Assembly: GCA_002309575.1 (NCBI GenBank)
Contig: DBXP01000014.1
Span: 1-43,270 of the forward strand
From: a bacterium UBP6_UBA1209
GTDB lineage: Bacteria; UBP6; UBA1177
Direction of reading: 5' to 3'
Length of the DNA stretch: 43,270 bases
Of the stretch, positions 23,061-32,156 are shown in pieces. The translations under genes and the position numbers were made by a program. Each line of letters starts with the position of its first letter. Position 1 is the first letter of the stretch. Under the pieces are notes generated by a model. It ran no database searches and was not told the DNA's origin. It saw nothing but the letters and a program-made list of their open reading frames with translations.

Positions 23061-24490
23061 TACCTCACACAACGAACATTGTTGTAGCTGCCTATACTGC
23101 CGCTCACGCCTCCGTGGTCGAAACTCACGAACCATGCGTAACTTGAATCATCAGATAGAAGCGAGGAAGACCAGAACCAGCCGGTTTCCTTGAATTTGCT
23201 GTGACCGCCTGTCGAATCACTTGCGCAGGAACCGCAGGTTTCCGATGTCCAACAGTCAGAATAAGACAAGCAGCTCGTTGATGGATCGCCTGTATCTATA
23301 ACACCGCAAGAGCCATCCGGCATTTCGTTTTGACTACAATTTTGGATAAGCGTTCTGAGTTCGCTGATATTCGGCAGCCCCCAGTCAGAGTATCCGCTTT
23401 CAGTCAGATCATCACAGTATGAAACTGCATCATTCCACCTCATTGAGTTCGGAGCTTTTGTAGACCACGTTAAGCTGCTTGATGTATCCTTGCCTCCGCA
23501 GGAATATTGCTCGTAAGTGAAAGCAACGCAGGTCGCATCCGTAATATCCGTCAAAGAATCACACGGTTCCGGACCGCATGGGTCGACACATTTTTTTAAA
23601 GTCGGATTAAATAACGCCTCGTCGCATTTCAAATTTCTGACGCAGCGCGCATTAAAACTTTCATCGACACTTTTTGACTGGTCAGCTCCGGTAAAGAAAT
23701 AAATACCTGTAGCATTGGTACTTCCTCCGGTTGACGACCATAAAAAGACGATGTCGCCGAATTTGCTGGCTGTTCCTTCGCAGTCGCTTGAAGTATCGCA
23801 GTTTTGAACAAGAGATCTGAGAACATCCCGGCTCGGAAGTCTCCAGTCATTGAAACCGCCTTCATTCAGGTCTTTGCAGTAATCAACTGCATTAGCCCAG
23901 TGCATTGTCTCCAGAGATTTTCCTGACCAGATCAAATCTGTTTCTGCGTCTATGCACGGAGTCGTGCTTGTCGGACTGCATTCCGGAAGGTTGGTTGCAG
24001 GATTTGTGCCGGTATCGCTGTCATCAGAATCATCAGCAGAATCGCCATTGTCTGGCGCAGTGTCTCCGTTGTCGGAATCATCTGCAGTATCACCATTATC
24101 TGGTACAGTGTCACCGCCGTCAGTTGCTGTGTCAGTATCATCCGGCTGAGAATCGCCGCTGTCCGGCATTGTATCACCGCCGTCTGGCGTTGTATCGCCG
24201 TTATCCGGAGCAGAATCGCTGCCGTCAGAATCAGACCCGGTATCGGGTTCTACATCACTGTCAGAATCGGTTCTGTCAGAATCATTGATCGGATTTTCAG
24301 GATCTTCAATACAGACATTGTTGTCAGTGTCGCAGCGAAGTCCTTTGTCACAGGTTTCGTTCGGATAACATTCTTTTCCCAATTTACCCATGTTGGCAGC
24401 GGAATTGTTGTCGGAAGACGAGCTGCTTCCGCAGCCAACCATCAAGACCATTGCGCTTAAAAGTGCTAAAACTACAAAGAATTTTTTCAT
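23060..24490 (-). CDS. Lipoprotein with an acidic DSGD linker and two DUF1566 domains
   Basis: The 476-residue protein has a lipoprotein signal with the modified Cys at position 20 (LMVGC). A Cys-containing segment (GKECYPNETCDKGLRC) follows, then an acidic Asp/Ser/Gly/Pro linker of about 90 residues (about 67-165). Two DUF1566 (Lcl C-terminal-like) domains end it, each with the signature of a WSGKS or WSTKA strand, W-NAVDYC or WNDAVSYC, DWRLPS or DWGLPN, and FLWSS or WFWSS near the end. Such domains are found in surface proteins and may bind ligands; the function is unknown. The start lies nine bases after the U32 gene stop, so it is probably the last gene of that run. Confidence 0.88.
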   Translation of the reverse strand: MKKFFVVLALLSAMVLMVGCGSSSSSDNNSAANMGKLGKECYPNETCDKGLRCDTDNNVCIEDPENPINDSDRTDSDSDVEPDTGSDSDGSDSAPDNGDTTPDGGDTMPDSGDSQPDDTDTATDGGDTVPDNGDTADDSDNGDTAPDNGDSADDSDDSDTGTNPATNLPECSPTSTTPCIDAETDLIWSGKSLETMHWANAVDYCKDLNEGGFNDWRLPSRDVLRSLVQNCDTSSDCEGTASKFGDIVFLWSSTGGSTNATGIYFFTGADQSKSVDESFNARCVRNLKCDEALFNPTLKKCVDPCGPEPCDSLTDITDATCVAFTYEQYSCGGKDTSSSLTWSTKAPNSMRWNDAVSYCDDLTESGYSDWGLPNISELRTLIQNCSQNEMPDGSCGVIDTGDPSTSCLSYSDCWTSETCGSCASDSTGGHSKFKETGWFWSSSLLSDDSSYAWFVSFDHGGVSGSIGSYNNVRCVR

Positions 24491-24499
24491 TTTTAACTC

Positions 24500-25705
24500 T
24501 TATAAATCAACTCTTCTCAAAATGGAGTAGGGGATGAAATCACCTTCAAGCAGGACGAATTTCGAGTGATTTGCTGCTTTCGCCTGCGTTCCGTCGGTGA
24601 ATGTTAGTATTTCCGGCAGTTTGTAAGTTCTTGTATGGCCGTTTGGTTCGAGAATTTCGACTGTTTCACCGCCTTCCATGTGGTTCCTGACTTCGGCTAC
24701 GCAGCAGCCGTTCTCCTTTTTTTCGGTGATATTCGCCACAAATTCGGCTTCGGAGTTCGAGCCGTCGCCGTTAATCTGGTAGTCATCGGGAGTGACGCCG
24801 CCTTTCATGAAGCCGGTGGAGTATCCTCTGTTTTTGACGCGGTTGAGAAGCGTTGCAATCTCTTCGTGCGGGATGTTTTCGCCGTCAAGAAGCCTTCTGT
24901 AGAGCGAAACGACCGATGCGACATAGTGGATCGACTTCATTCTTCCTTCGATTTTGAAGGAATCCACGCCGAGTTCCTTGAGCGGAGAGATGTAGTCGAA
25001 AAGGGCGAGTTCCTTCGGGTTGAATATGTAAGTCCCGCGTCCGTCCTCACCGACAGGCATGTATTCTCCTTCGCGTTTTTCCTCGACAACTGCATATTTC
25101 CAGCGGCAGGGATGGGTGCATTCGCCGCGGTTAGCCTTTCTTCCGGTGAGCCAGTCGCTTATCGCGCATCTGCCAGACATGCTGAAGCAGACTGCGCCGT
25201 GGATGAAAACTTCGATCTCGGCTTCTTTGTATTTGTTTTCCGCGATCTCTTTTATCTTTTCAAAGGAAAGTTCGCGTGCAAGGTTCACCCTTTTAGCACC
25301 GTAGTCGTAATATGCGTTCACGGTTTCCCATGAAACTGTGTTTGCCTGCGTCGAAATGTGGAGCGGCACTTTGAGTCCTGCTTTTTTGAGTGCAGTTATT
25401 ACGCCGAAATCGCTCACGATGAATGCGTCGGCCTTGCATTCGGCAAGCTGCCCCGCCGTTTCAACAAGGTCTTTGTATTCGCCGGAATAGAGGTAGATAT
25501 TCAGAGTTATGTAGCCTTTTTTGCCGTTTTTGTGAAGCCTTTCAAGGGCTTTCGCGGCATCGTCGAGAGTGAAATTCCCTGCAAAAGAGCGCAGAGAAAA
25601 CCTGTCAACACCGAAATATATCGCGTCTGCACCGTAAATATCGGCCCAGACGAGCTTTTCAGGGTTGCCGGCTGGCGCCAAAAGTTCAGATTTTCTACAA
25701 CTCAT
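24500..25705 (-). CDS. U32-family peptidase, TrhP/YegQ-like tRNA hydroxylation protein
   Basis: The 401-residue protein opens with ELLAPAGNPEKL and carries the U32 signature EVFIHGAVCFSMSGRC, followed by a Cys-rich GECTHPC. Proteins of this subgroup in Escherichia coli (TrhP) and Bacillus (TrhP1/P2) take part in prephenate-dependent hydroxylation of uridine 34 in tRNA, and other U32 proteins have been described as collagenases. The domain order (TIM-like N-terminal part, C-terminal small domain from about 320) and the length of about 400 fit the tRNA type better. The gene lies eight bases after radA on the same strand. Confidence 0.88.
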   Translation of the reverse strand: MSCRKSELLAPAGNPEKLVWADIYGADAIYFGVDRFSLRSFAGNFTLDDAAKALERLHKNGKKGYITLNIYLYSGEYKDLVETAGQLAECKADAFIVSDFGVITALKKAGLKVPLHISTQANTVSWETVNAYYDYGAKRVNLARELSFEKIKEIAENKYKEAEIEVFIHGAVCFSMSGRCAISDWLTGRKANRGECTHPCRWKYAVVEEKREGEYMPVGEDGRGTYIFNPKELALFDYISPLKELGVDSFKIEGRMKSIHYVASVVSLYRRLLDGENIPHEEIATLLNRVKNRGYSTGFMKGGVTPDDYQINGDGSNSEAEFVANITEKKENGCCVAEVRNHMEGGETVEILEPNGHTRTYKLPEILTFTDGTQAKAANHSKFVLLEGDFIPYSILRRVDL

Positions 25706-25713
25706 CGCATTTA

Positions 25714-27129
25714 TTAATGTTTCCTTGCGTTAGTTTCAAAAATGTTGGTCTCTGCGATCTGTTCGCGGAGCTCGTCAAGCCTCTTTACCTTGACGATTTC
25801 GGCATCGCCTGATTTCTCTGAATATTTTGATGTCGAGCGCGTCTGCGGGATAAAGATCCTCGAAAGACCGAGTCTGACACCCTCCTTGATCAGAATATCC
25901 ATTCCGGGAACATCACGGATCTCGCCGCCGAGGCCGATCTCACCGATAAACGCCCATGCAGGCGGCAGCGGCAGCCCCAGAATCGACGACAGCAGCGAAG
26001 CCGCAAGCGGCATGTCCACGCTGGTGCTTTTTACGCGCAAACCGCCGACAATATTGACGAAGATATCGAAGCTCGAACAGTATATATCGCACCTTTTTTC
26101 AAGTATCGCGCAGAGCATCGCAAGCCTTCCGATATCGAATCCGGTTGCAACGCGGCGCGGCTGAGGCAGGTTGGACGATGTGACAAGCGACTGGACTTCT
26201 ATCAGGAACGGGCGCGTCCCTTCAAGCACCAGAGCCCGAGCAGAACCCGAAATCGTGCCGTTTTCGTTGTCGTCCGTCAGGAAAAATTCACTCGGGTTTT
26301 CGACCTCGACCAGACCGCTTGAGGTCATCGTGAAGATCCCGACCTCGTCCGTAGCTCCGAAACGGTTCTTCGAACACCTTAAAATACGGTATCCGAGCGA
26401 CGGATCGCCCTCGAAAAGCAGGACCGAGTCGACCATGTGCTCAAGCAGCATCGGTCCGGCGACTGCGCCGCTCTTCGTAACGTGACCGACTACAAAAACC
26501 GTGATGTTGCAGCGCTTCGATGTCTCCAGCAGGCGGACAGCGCACTCTTTGATCTGGCTGACCGAACCCGGGATCCCGAGCACCTCCGGCGAGTACACCG
26601 CCTGGATAGAATCGCAGAAAAGTATGTCGAAAAGCTCTTCATCAAGCTTTGCGCGAAGCTTGTCGAGGTTGCTCTCGTTAGATAAAAAGAGCGTCCCACA
26701 CTCCTCTCCCCCGCTCAGACGTTCGAAACGGATCTTCACCTGCGACACACTCTCCTCCGCCGAAAGGTATAGGACACGCTTTGTCTTTGAAAATTCGAGA
26801 GCAAGCTGCAGCATGAGGGTCGATTTTCCGATACCGGGATGGCCGCTGATGAGGTTGTAGCTCCCCTTCACGACTCCTCCCCCCATGATCCGGTCGAACT
26901 CCTTGTATTTGGTCGGGATACGCTCGCTGTCAACAGTCTTTACGTCTGTGATGTGTGTGAAAACCGTGTCCGGAGAGGAGGCGAAGAGTCTGTGATTCTG
27001 GTCGTTTGCAACAGTTTCACTCTTCTCCTCGAGAGTGTTCCATTCACCGCATTCGGGGCACCTTCCGAGCCATTTCGGTGCGGTGTAGGAGCAGTTTGAA
27101 CAGACGTACGAGACTCTCTTTTTCACCAT
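25714..27129 (-). CDS. radA: DNA repair protein RadA
   Basis: RadA is a RecA-like ATPase that drives branch migration during homologous recombination. The 471-residue protein has the N-terminal zinc ribbon (Cys10, 13, 24, 27 in CSNC and CPEC), Walker A GHPGIGKST (96-104), the RadA-specific KNRFGATDEVG, and a C-terminal Lon-protease-like domain ending in GGEIRDVPGMD and ARLGLSRIF-type sequence. All key motifs are present and the length is normal. It follows the TonB-like gene by 24 bases and precedes the U32 gene. Confidence 0.96.
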   Translation of the reverse strand: MVKKRVSYVCSNCSYTAPKWLGRCPECGEWNTLEEKSETVANDQNHRLFASSPDTVFTHITDVKTVDSERIPTKYKEFDRIMGGGVVKGSYNLISGHPGIGKSTLMLQLALEFSKTKRVLYLSAEESVSQVKIRFERLSGGEECGTLFLSNESNLDKLRAKLDEELFDILFCDSIQAVYSPEVLGIPGSVSQIKECAVRLLETSKRCNITVFVVGHVTKSGAVAGPMLLEHMVDSVLLFEGDPSLGYRILRCSKNRFGATDEVGIFTMTSSGLVEVENPSEFFLTDDNENGTISGSARALVLEGTRPFLIEVQSLVTSSNLPQPRRVATGFDIGRLAMLCAILEKRCDIYCSSFDIFVNIVGGLRVKSTSVDMPLAASLLSSILGLPLPPAWAFIGEIGLGGEIRDVPGMDILIKEGVRLGLSRIFIPQTRSTSKYSEKSGDAEIVKVKRLDELREQIAETNIFETNARKH

Positions 27130-27153
27130 TTTCGGTCACCGGACGATGTCATT

Positions 27154-27990
27154 TTATTTGGAAACAGCCAGAACAAACGGAACAGTGACATCCTGAGAAT
27201 CTGCATCGAATGTCGGGAACATCCACGTTTTCGTGCGGTCCACAAGGCATGAACCGATAGCCGTATGACGGAATTTGTCCGTGAGGATCGAAACCTTCCT
27301 GACCCTTCCGTTCCCGCCGACGGTAAGCATAAGCTCGACCTTTCCGCTGAGAGAGGCGTTATCCTTGAGAGATTTGTTGTAGCAGTGCTTGACAGTTCCC
27401 TGATTGTTGCGGATGACCTCGCGGACCTGTTCCGGCGTAAGCTCGCGTTTTTTCTTTTCGGCAGCGGGAGCATCCTTCTTGGGCATGACCGAAGCGGACG
27501 AATCCTGCCTTGCAGCAGTCTGGGATGCCGCATCCGCCGATGTGGATGAATTTCTCGCCTCGGCTCTGCGCTTCAGCGAATCGGATAAGGAGGCTCTGTC
27601 GTTATCGCTCGTTCTGTCAAAGATATTCCTGTTCATAGGCTTTTCCGGTTCCTTTTTGGCGGGAGCAGCCTTCTGAGGCCTGTTTTCCACCGGAGCCGCA
27701 GCAGCCTTTTTAGGCTCTTCAGGCTGTTTTTTCGGAGCTGTCTCAGCCTTTGGCGCCGGAGCCGCTTCTACTACTTTGGGTTCAGGTTCAGGCACAGGTT
27801 CCTCTTTTACCTCTTCGACCGGCTCAGGGGGAGCGGGAGTCTCCTTCTCCTCGACCTGCTCGGCCTGCTTCTCAGGCTTTTTTTCAGCCTTTTCACCGCC
27901 TTTAAAGAAGACAAGAAGCCCGAAAGTGACACCGAAGACAAGCAAAAAAACCAACCCGTAGATCAAATACTTCTTTTTGTCCGAATCCAT
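27154..27990 (-). CDS. TonB-like protein with AgmX/PglI-type C-terminal domain
   Basis: The 278-residue protein has an N-terminal membrane helix (about 9-29), a long Pro/Glu/Lys/Ala-rich spacer (about 33-120) that could span the periplasm, a Ser/Ala-rich linker, and a C-terminal domain of about 95 residues. That domain starts with LTPEQVREVIRNNQGTVKHC and continues with GKVELMLTVGGNGRVRKV. It is the form found in AgmX and PglI of myxobacterial gliding systems, and resembles the TonB C-terminal fold. A role in linking inner-membrane energy or motion to the outer envelope is inferred. A promoter with TTGACA and an A-tract lies just upstream. Confidence 0.85.
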   Translation of the reverse strand: MDSDKKKYLIYGLVFLLVFGVTFGLLVFFKGGEKAEKKPEKQAEQVEEKETPAPPEPVEEVKEEPVPEPEPKVVEAAPAPKAETAPKKQPEEPKKAAAAPVENRPQKAAPAKKEPEKPMNRNIFDRTSDNDRASLSDSLKRRAEARNSSTSADAASQTAARQDSSASVMPKKDAPAAEKKKRELTPEQVREVIRNNQGTVKHCYNKSLKDNASLSGKVELMLTVGGNGRVRKVSILTDKFRHTAIGSCLVDRTKTWMFPTFDADSQDVTVPFVLAVSK

Positions 27991-28016
27991 TTAGCCCCCC
28001 ACAAAAAAATGCCGTT

Positions 28017-28045
28017 AATTATTGTTTAAGGTTATTTTTTGTCAA
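28017..28045 (-). promoter_or_regulatory. Promoter of the TonB-like gene and radA run
   Basis: On the minus strand TTGACA (28045-28040) is followed after 17 bases by ATAATT (28022-28017), about 27 bases before the ATG. As at 2383 and 3229, TTGAC is followed by six A residues. Confidence 0.55.
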
Positions 28046-28152
28046 TTGCGCGGAAAGAAAATCGGATAGAGCTAAAATATCGGTATAAAAGTTGAGAAAT
28101 TTATCCGTTTACCTTAATTTTAGCCGTTGAACTTTTGTAAACCGGAGGAAAA

Positions 28153-29523
28153 ATGGAAAAGGTAAAGCTTCTCATCATCGGCGCTGGCCCTGCCGGCTAC
28201 GTTGCGGCGATCCGCGCAGCACAGCTCGGTCTTCAGCCTGTTGTAATCGAAAAATCATATCTCGGCGGTACATGCCTCAACCGCGGCTGCATCCCGACCA
28301 AAGCACTAATTTCGGCGGCGGAGGCGCTCAACAGCGTCAAAAACTGCGGAGCGTTCGGGATCTCCGCAGGCGAACCGACATTCGACTGGAGCAAGGTCGT
28401 CGAGTATGCTCAAAATGTCGCCGCAAAAAACAGAGCGGGCATCCAGTACCTCTTCAAAAAGAACGGTATCCGTCACGTTGACGCGCTCGCACAGTTCACT
28501 TCGGCACACACCGTAAAAGCCGGCGAAACAGAGTTCGAGGCTGAAAACATCATCATCGCGACGGGCTCGAAAGTCCGCGATATCCCGGCATTCCCGATCG
28601 ACGGGAAGCAGATCATCGGCTCGGACGAGGCACTCTTCCCGGAGAAACTTCCGAAGAGCATCGCGATCATCGGCGGCGGCGTAATCGGTGTCGAAATCGG
28701 CTTCGTCTACCACACATTCGGCGTCGAAGTAACGATCATTGAAGCTCTCAGCACCATCATTCCGCTCGAGGATGCCGATATCTCCAAAGAGCTCACGAAG
28801 GAATTCAAGAAGAAAAAGATCAAACTCTACACCGGAACAGCCGTTGAAAAGGTCGAAAAACTTGACGGAAAGGTCGTGATCTCACTTGCAAACGGCACGC
28901 AGGTCGAGGCCGAGCAGGTGCTTTCAAGCATCGGCAGATCTCCCAACACCGACAATCTGGCGCTTGAAAACTCCGGAGTTCAGCGCGACAAACGCGGCTT
29001 CATACCCGTAAACGAGCACTTCGAAACGAATATCCCCGGCATTTACGCTGTCGGTGACGTAATCCCGACTCCGATGCTTGCCCACACGGCAGAGCACGAG
29101 GGTATCGCCGCTATCGAGCACATTGCCGGAATGCACACCGAACCTATAAACTACACCAACAACCCGGCCTGCATCTACTGCACGCCGAACATCGCCTCGA
29201 TAGGTCTCAGAGAGGCTCAGGCAGCGGAAAAGGGTCTCAAGTACAAAGTCGGTAAATTTGCCTTCACTGCAAACGGAAAGGCTGTCGCTTCTAACCACAC
29301 GACTGGCTTCGTCAAGGTCATCATCGACGAAGAGAGCCACAAGATCCTGGGCGCGCACATAATCGGCTACGGCGCAACAGATCTCATTGCAGAGTTCATT
29401 CCGGTGATGAATACCGGAGCTACGGCAGAGGATATCATCGAATCGATCCACCCCCATCCGACCCTTTCAGAGGCTTCGCTGGAAGCAGTTCTCAACGCTC
29501 TCGGAAGGACGATCCACGCATAA
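28153..29523 (+). CDS. lpdA: Dihydrolipoyl dehydrogenase
   Basis: The flavoenzyme reoxidises dihydrolipoamide with NAD in 2-oxoacid dehydrogenase or glycine cleavage complexes. The 456-residue protein has the FAD motif GAGPAG (10-15), the redox-active disulfide Cys41-Cys46 in CLNRGCIPTK, the NAD motif GGGVIG, GDVIPTPMLAHTAEHEG, and the C-terminal HPHPTLSE with the catalytic His-Glu pair. The length is slightly short but complete, and there is no lipoyl domain. GGAGG lies six bases before the ATG. The gene stands alone, with no E1, E2 or gcv genes nearby, so which complex it serves cannot be told. Confidence 0.95.
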   Translation: MEKVKLLIIGAGPAGYVAAIRAAQLGLQPVVIEKSYLGGTCLNRGCIPTKALISAAEALNSVKNCGAFGISAGEPTFDWSKVVEYAQNVAAKNRAGIQYLFKKNGIRHVDALAQFTSAHTVKAGETEFEAENIIIATGSKVRDIPAFPIDGKQIIGSDEALFPEKLPKSIAIIGGGVIGVEIGFVYHTFGVEVTIIEALSTIIPLEDADISKELTKEFKKKKIKLYTGTAVEKVEKLDGKVVISLANGTQVEAEQVLSSIGRSPNTDNLALENSGVQRDKRGFIPVNEHFETNIPGIYAVGDVIPTPMLAHTAEHEGIAAIEHIAGMHTEPINYTNNPACIYCTPNIASIGLREAQAAEKGLKYKVGKFAFTANGKAVASNHTTGFVKVIIDEESHKILGAHIIGYGATDLIAEFIPVMNTGATAEDIIESIHPHPTLSEASLEAVLNALGRTIHA

Positions 29524-29550
29524 CAGCCTGACTTCACGGTAATTCCGAGG

Positions 29551-29578
29551 CAGAGATGATCGTTCCGGAACATTTCTG
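29551..29578. other. Hairpin between convergent lpdA and ankyrin gene
   Basis: CAGAGATG (29551-29558) pairs with CATTTCTG (29571-29578), with one G-T wobble; the loop holds the palindrome GTTCCGGAA. There is no T-run on either side, so it is only a weak candidate for a bidirectional terminator. Confidence 0.3.
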
Positions 29579-29621
29579 TCCCTGTAACGACAAAATGTGT
29601 GCAGATTTTATAAGTAAATGA

Positions 29622-30482
29622 TTATTCAGCAGTTTTTTCTTCAGCGGGAGCTTCTTCTTTCGGAGCTTCTTCTTTCGGAGCTTCAGCAACAGTTTCTTCA
29701 GCTTTGGGTTCTTCCTTTACTTCTTCGGCAGGTGCTTCAGGAGACGTCTCAGGTGACGTTTCTGCTTTTGCCGGAGCAGCAGGAGCTTTGAGAGCTTTCA
29801 GAGTTGCTTCGTAGTTATCTTTTCTGCTGGAGAACTGAGCCATGTATGCGTTGGCAAGGTCTTCAGCGCCTTTGCCGTCAGCGTTCTTGAGGTTTCTGTC
29901 GGCACCTGCGTTGATGAGGATTTCGACGACTTTGTCGTTTCCTCTCTGAGCTGCGATCATAAGAGCCGACTGTTTCTGGTTGTCAAGCGCGTTGACATCG
30001 CTGCCGGCTTTGACGAGAGCGTCAACGACTGTCGGCATTCCTGTCCATGAAGCCCAGAGAAGAGCAGTCCAGTTGTCTTCGTCAACTGCTTTGACATCAG
30101 CACCGTTTTCAAGAAGAAGTTTCGTCATCTCAAGTCTTTTTTCTTCAAGACTCGGATTTTCGACCTCTGTTCCGTCTTCTTTCTTTGAAGTCGATTTCTT
30201 TGTAATAAGTTCTCTGTCGCCGTAGTTGAGATAAGCGACCCACATGAGCGGGGTCCTCTTCTGCTCGTCCTGCTGATTGACGGATTTTGCATCATTACCG
30301 ATTATTTCCTTCATCTTGTCGATGTTGTCCTGAATTATCGGCGAAACAAGCGGGCTTTCCTCGACATCGCCGCGGAGCTGGTCAAAGCCGAGTTTTACGA
30401 TGAAAGCGAAAACAAGACCTGCGATCATAAGGATAAGTCCGTCTTTGAGTATTGCTTTGTAGTTTACATTCTTTTTAGCCAT
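29622..30482 (-). CDS. Membrane-anchored ankyrin-repeat protein
   Basis: The 286-residue protein has one N-terminal membrane helix (about 15-33), so the bulk is anchored. Three or four ankyrin repeats (about 68-210) follow, with motifs such as RTPLMWVAYLNYG, LLLENGADVKAVDEDNWTAL, LVKAGSDVNALDNQKQSAL and LINAGADRNLKNADGKGA. It ends in a tail of about 60 residues made of Ala, Pro, Glu and Lys (EEAPKEEAP-type units). Ankyrin repeats bind proteins. I choose the ATG at 30482, with AAGGAGGG four bases upstream. It starts ten bases after the MFS gene stop, and that transporter ends in a similar tail. Confidence 0.85.
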   Translation of the reverse strand: MAKKNVNYKAILKDGLILMIAGLVFAFIVKLGFDQLRGDVEESPLVSPIIQDNIDKMKEIIGNDAKSVNQQDEQKRTPLMWVAYLNYGDRELITKKSTSKKEDGTEVENPSLEEKRLEMTKLLLENGADVKAVDEDNWTALLWASWTGMPTVVDALVKAGSDVNALDNQKQSALMIAAQRGNDKVVEILINAGADRNLKNADGKGAEDLANAYMAQFSSRKDNYEATLKALKAPAAPAKAETSPETSPEAPAEEVKEEPKAEETVAEAPKEEAPKEEAPAEEKTAE

Positions 30483-30492
30483 GATTCCCTCC

Positions 30493-31884
30493 TTATGCCT
30501 CTGCCTTTGCTTCTTCTTTCGGTGCTTCCTCAGGAGCAGCGTCAACATTGTCCTGAGTGAGCGTTCTCTTGAGCGCGACTACCGCGATCGGGCTGATGAT
30601 AGCCAGAGCGAAGTAGATCATCCACATGAATTCAGGGCTTTCGAGGTATTCGATGTTTCCTGTTTCGATCTTAGCCTTGACGCCGTCGTAGCAGAGACTT
30701 GCGATAAGAAGTCCGCTGACGAAGCCGTTGATCGGCCTTGCTATGAACATCGGAAGAGCCGAAAGTCCCATGTAGGAAGCAACTTTATCCTTCGGAGCGA
30801 CAGATGCGACGTATTCTGTGAATCTGGGTGAGAAAATAAGTTCACCGACTGCGAAAACGAGGATCTGCGCGATGATTACGAATCTGTAAGCCTGGTCAAG
30901 GTTGCTGATTCCGGGGATCGCAAGGAACCATTCGCCCGGGAACGCAAGGAAAAGAAGCGAAAGGGCGGAAAGTGTCATACCGACGACCAGAAGTTTGACG
31001 ATATTGAACTTGCCGATGAAATTCATCGTGAGGGCAAGACCGACAGTGATGATGAGCGGGTTCAACGAGTTTACCGCGCCGAGCTGGAAGTCAGCAAACA
31101 TCGTTCTAAGGTAATACTTCGGCATAACCATTGTCTGGTGTGTGAAAACAAGACGGACACCGAGAGTGAGGCAAAGGAAGAGAACGAGTTTCTGGAAAGC
31201 TTTTTCCTTCCATACTTCCGCGAAGATCTTGAGCGGAGTCTTTACTTCGCCGCTGCCGTCGTCTTCGTCTTTTTCTTCCATGTTGTCCTCGTTGATGAGG
31301 AAAGCGCAGAGGAAGCAGATCGCACTCATTACGAAACCGAACGTGAAGATCGCAAGGTTACCTTTAACAGGGCCGAGTGCGTTTCTGAAACCGTCGCATA
31401 CCGCAACACCTGCAAGCATCGCGCCGATGTTCATAATAAGGTAGTAAAGGTTGAAACCCTTACCGCGGTTGTCCTTGTTCGTGAAGTGACGCAGAGCCGT
31501 GCTTGTGATCGTTACGAGCATAGCGGTTCCGAGCGCCATGATGAAAAGAAGTCCGCCGATCGAATACTGGAGCACTTTTCCTTCCATAAGACCGGGGAAA
31601 ACGCCCATTCCCAAGCGGCTGATCATAAGCAGGATCGTTGCGAAAATGAACGACTTCTTGTCGCCGATAACGTCGCAGATCGAGCCGACAGTGAACATGA
31701 AAGCTGTGATGAACAGGAAGAAATAGCCCTGCCATGCACCTGCTTCGTAGTCGCTGAAACCGACATTGTCAGTGAGGAACATCGAAAGAACGATGATAAC
31801 CGAGAAATAAGAAAGACCGTCAAAGAACTGGATGGCGTTGACCAACCAAAATTCCTTGTTGAAACCACCTAAAGTTTTTGCCAT
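30493..31884 (-). CDS. MFS transporter, POT/PTR-like
   Basis: The 463-residue protein has about 12 membrane helices and cytoplasmic loops rich in charge. The N-terminal half has FFDGLSYFSVIIVLSMFL, where the PTR family usually has ERF/ERGSYYG-type sequence, then GDKKSFIFATILLMISR; the second half has VGELIFSPRFTEYVASVAP, like the GE-SPxG-segment of proton-coupled peptide transporters. I therefore favour an oligopeptide or similar solute symporter, without certainty. The C-terminal tail (DAAPEEAPKEEAKAEA) is not typical of the family and resembles that of the ankyrin protein downstream. AGGAGG lies seven bases before the ATG. Confidence 0.85.
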   Translation of the reverse strand: MAKTLGGFNKEFWLVNAIQFFDGLSYFSVIIVLSMFLTDNVGFSDYEAGAWQGYFFLFITAFMFTVGSICDVIGDKKSFIFATILLMISRLGMGVFPGLMEGKVLQYSIGGLLFIMALGTAMLVTITSTALRHFTNKDNRGKGFNLYYLIMNIGAMLAGVAVCDGFRNALGPVKGNLAIFTFGFVMSAICFLCAFLINEDNMEEKDEDDGSGEVKTPLKIFAEVWKEKAFQKLVLFLCLTLGVRLVFTHQTMVMPKYYLRTMFADFQLGAVNSLNPLIITVGLALTMNFIGKFNIVKLLVVGMTLSALSLLFLAFPGEWFLAIPGISNLDQAYRFVIIAQILVFAVGELIFSPRFTEYVASVAPKDKVASYMGLSALPMFIARPINGFVSGLLIASLCYDGVKAKIETGNIEYLESPEFMWMIYFALAIISPIAVVALKRTLTQDNVDAAPEEAPKEEAKAEA

Positions 31885-32076
31885 AAAACACCTCCTAAAA
31901 AAAACGGCGCAGTTTCCATAAAAAACGCGATTAAGTCAAAAAAAATGTTATCCTGACTCTTGAACTGGTTTCACTTTTAAGGTTTTTCTAAAAATTTCAG
32001 GAAGTTTTTTCTCTCGCATTTTCCGAAAAATTGAGTATAGTCGCGCTGTTTTTTGTTTCGACGCGCCGTTTTTCTG

Positions 32077-32113
32077 TCGAAATGTCGAAATATCGAAATT
32101 ACGAAATATCGAC
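32077..32113. repeat. Tandem octamer array, likely operator, before znuC
   Basis: Four octamers of the form (T/A)CGAAATN follow without gaps at 32077, 32085, 32093 and 32101, then TCGAC. Bases 32084-32113 also form a 30-base imperfect palindrome (24 of 30 positions self-complementary). The stretch lies 44 bases before the chosen znuC start. The 272-base gap 31885-32156 holds no other gene. Confidence 0.6.
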
Positions 32114-32156
32114 GGCGCGAATCGAATTTCGAGGCGGCGCTAGAAAGAGGAGTGTT

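Noticed and set aside
22770..23135. Short frames on both strands between the ATPase and the DUF1566 lipoprotein
   Set aside because: They cover the REP-like elements and repeat copy B, with no ribosome sites or motifs.
29523..29622. Hairpin as a bidirectional terminator for lpdA and the ankyrin gene
   Set aside because: No T-run follows it on either strand; kept only as a weak structural note.
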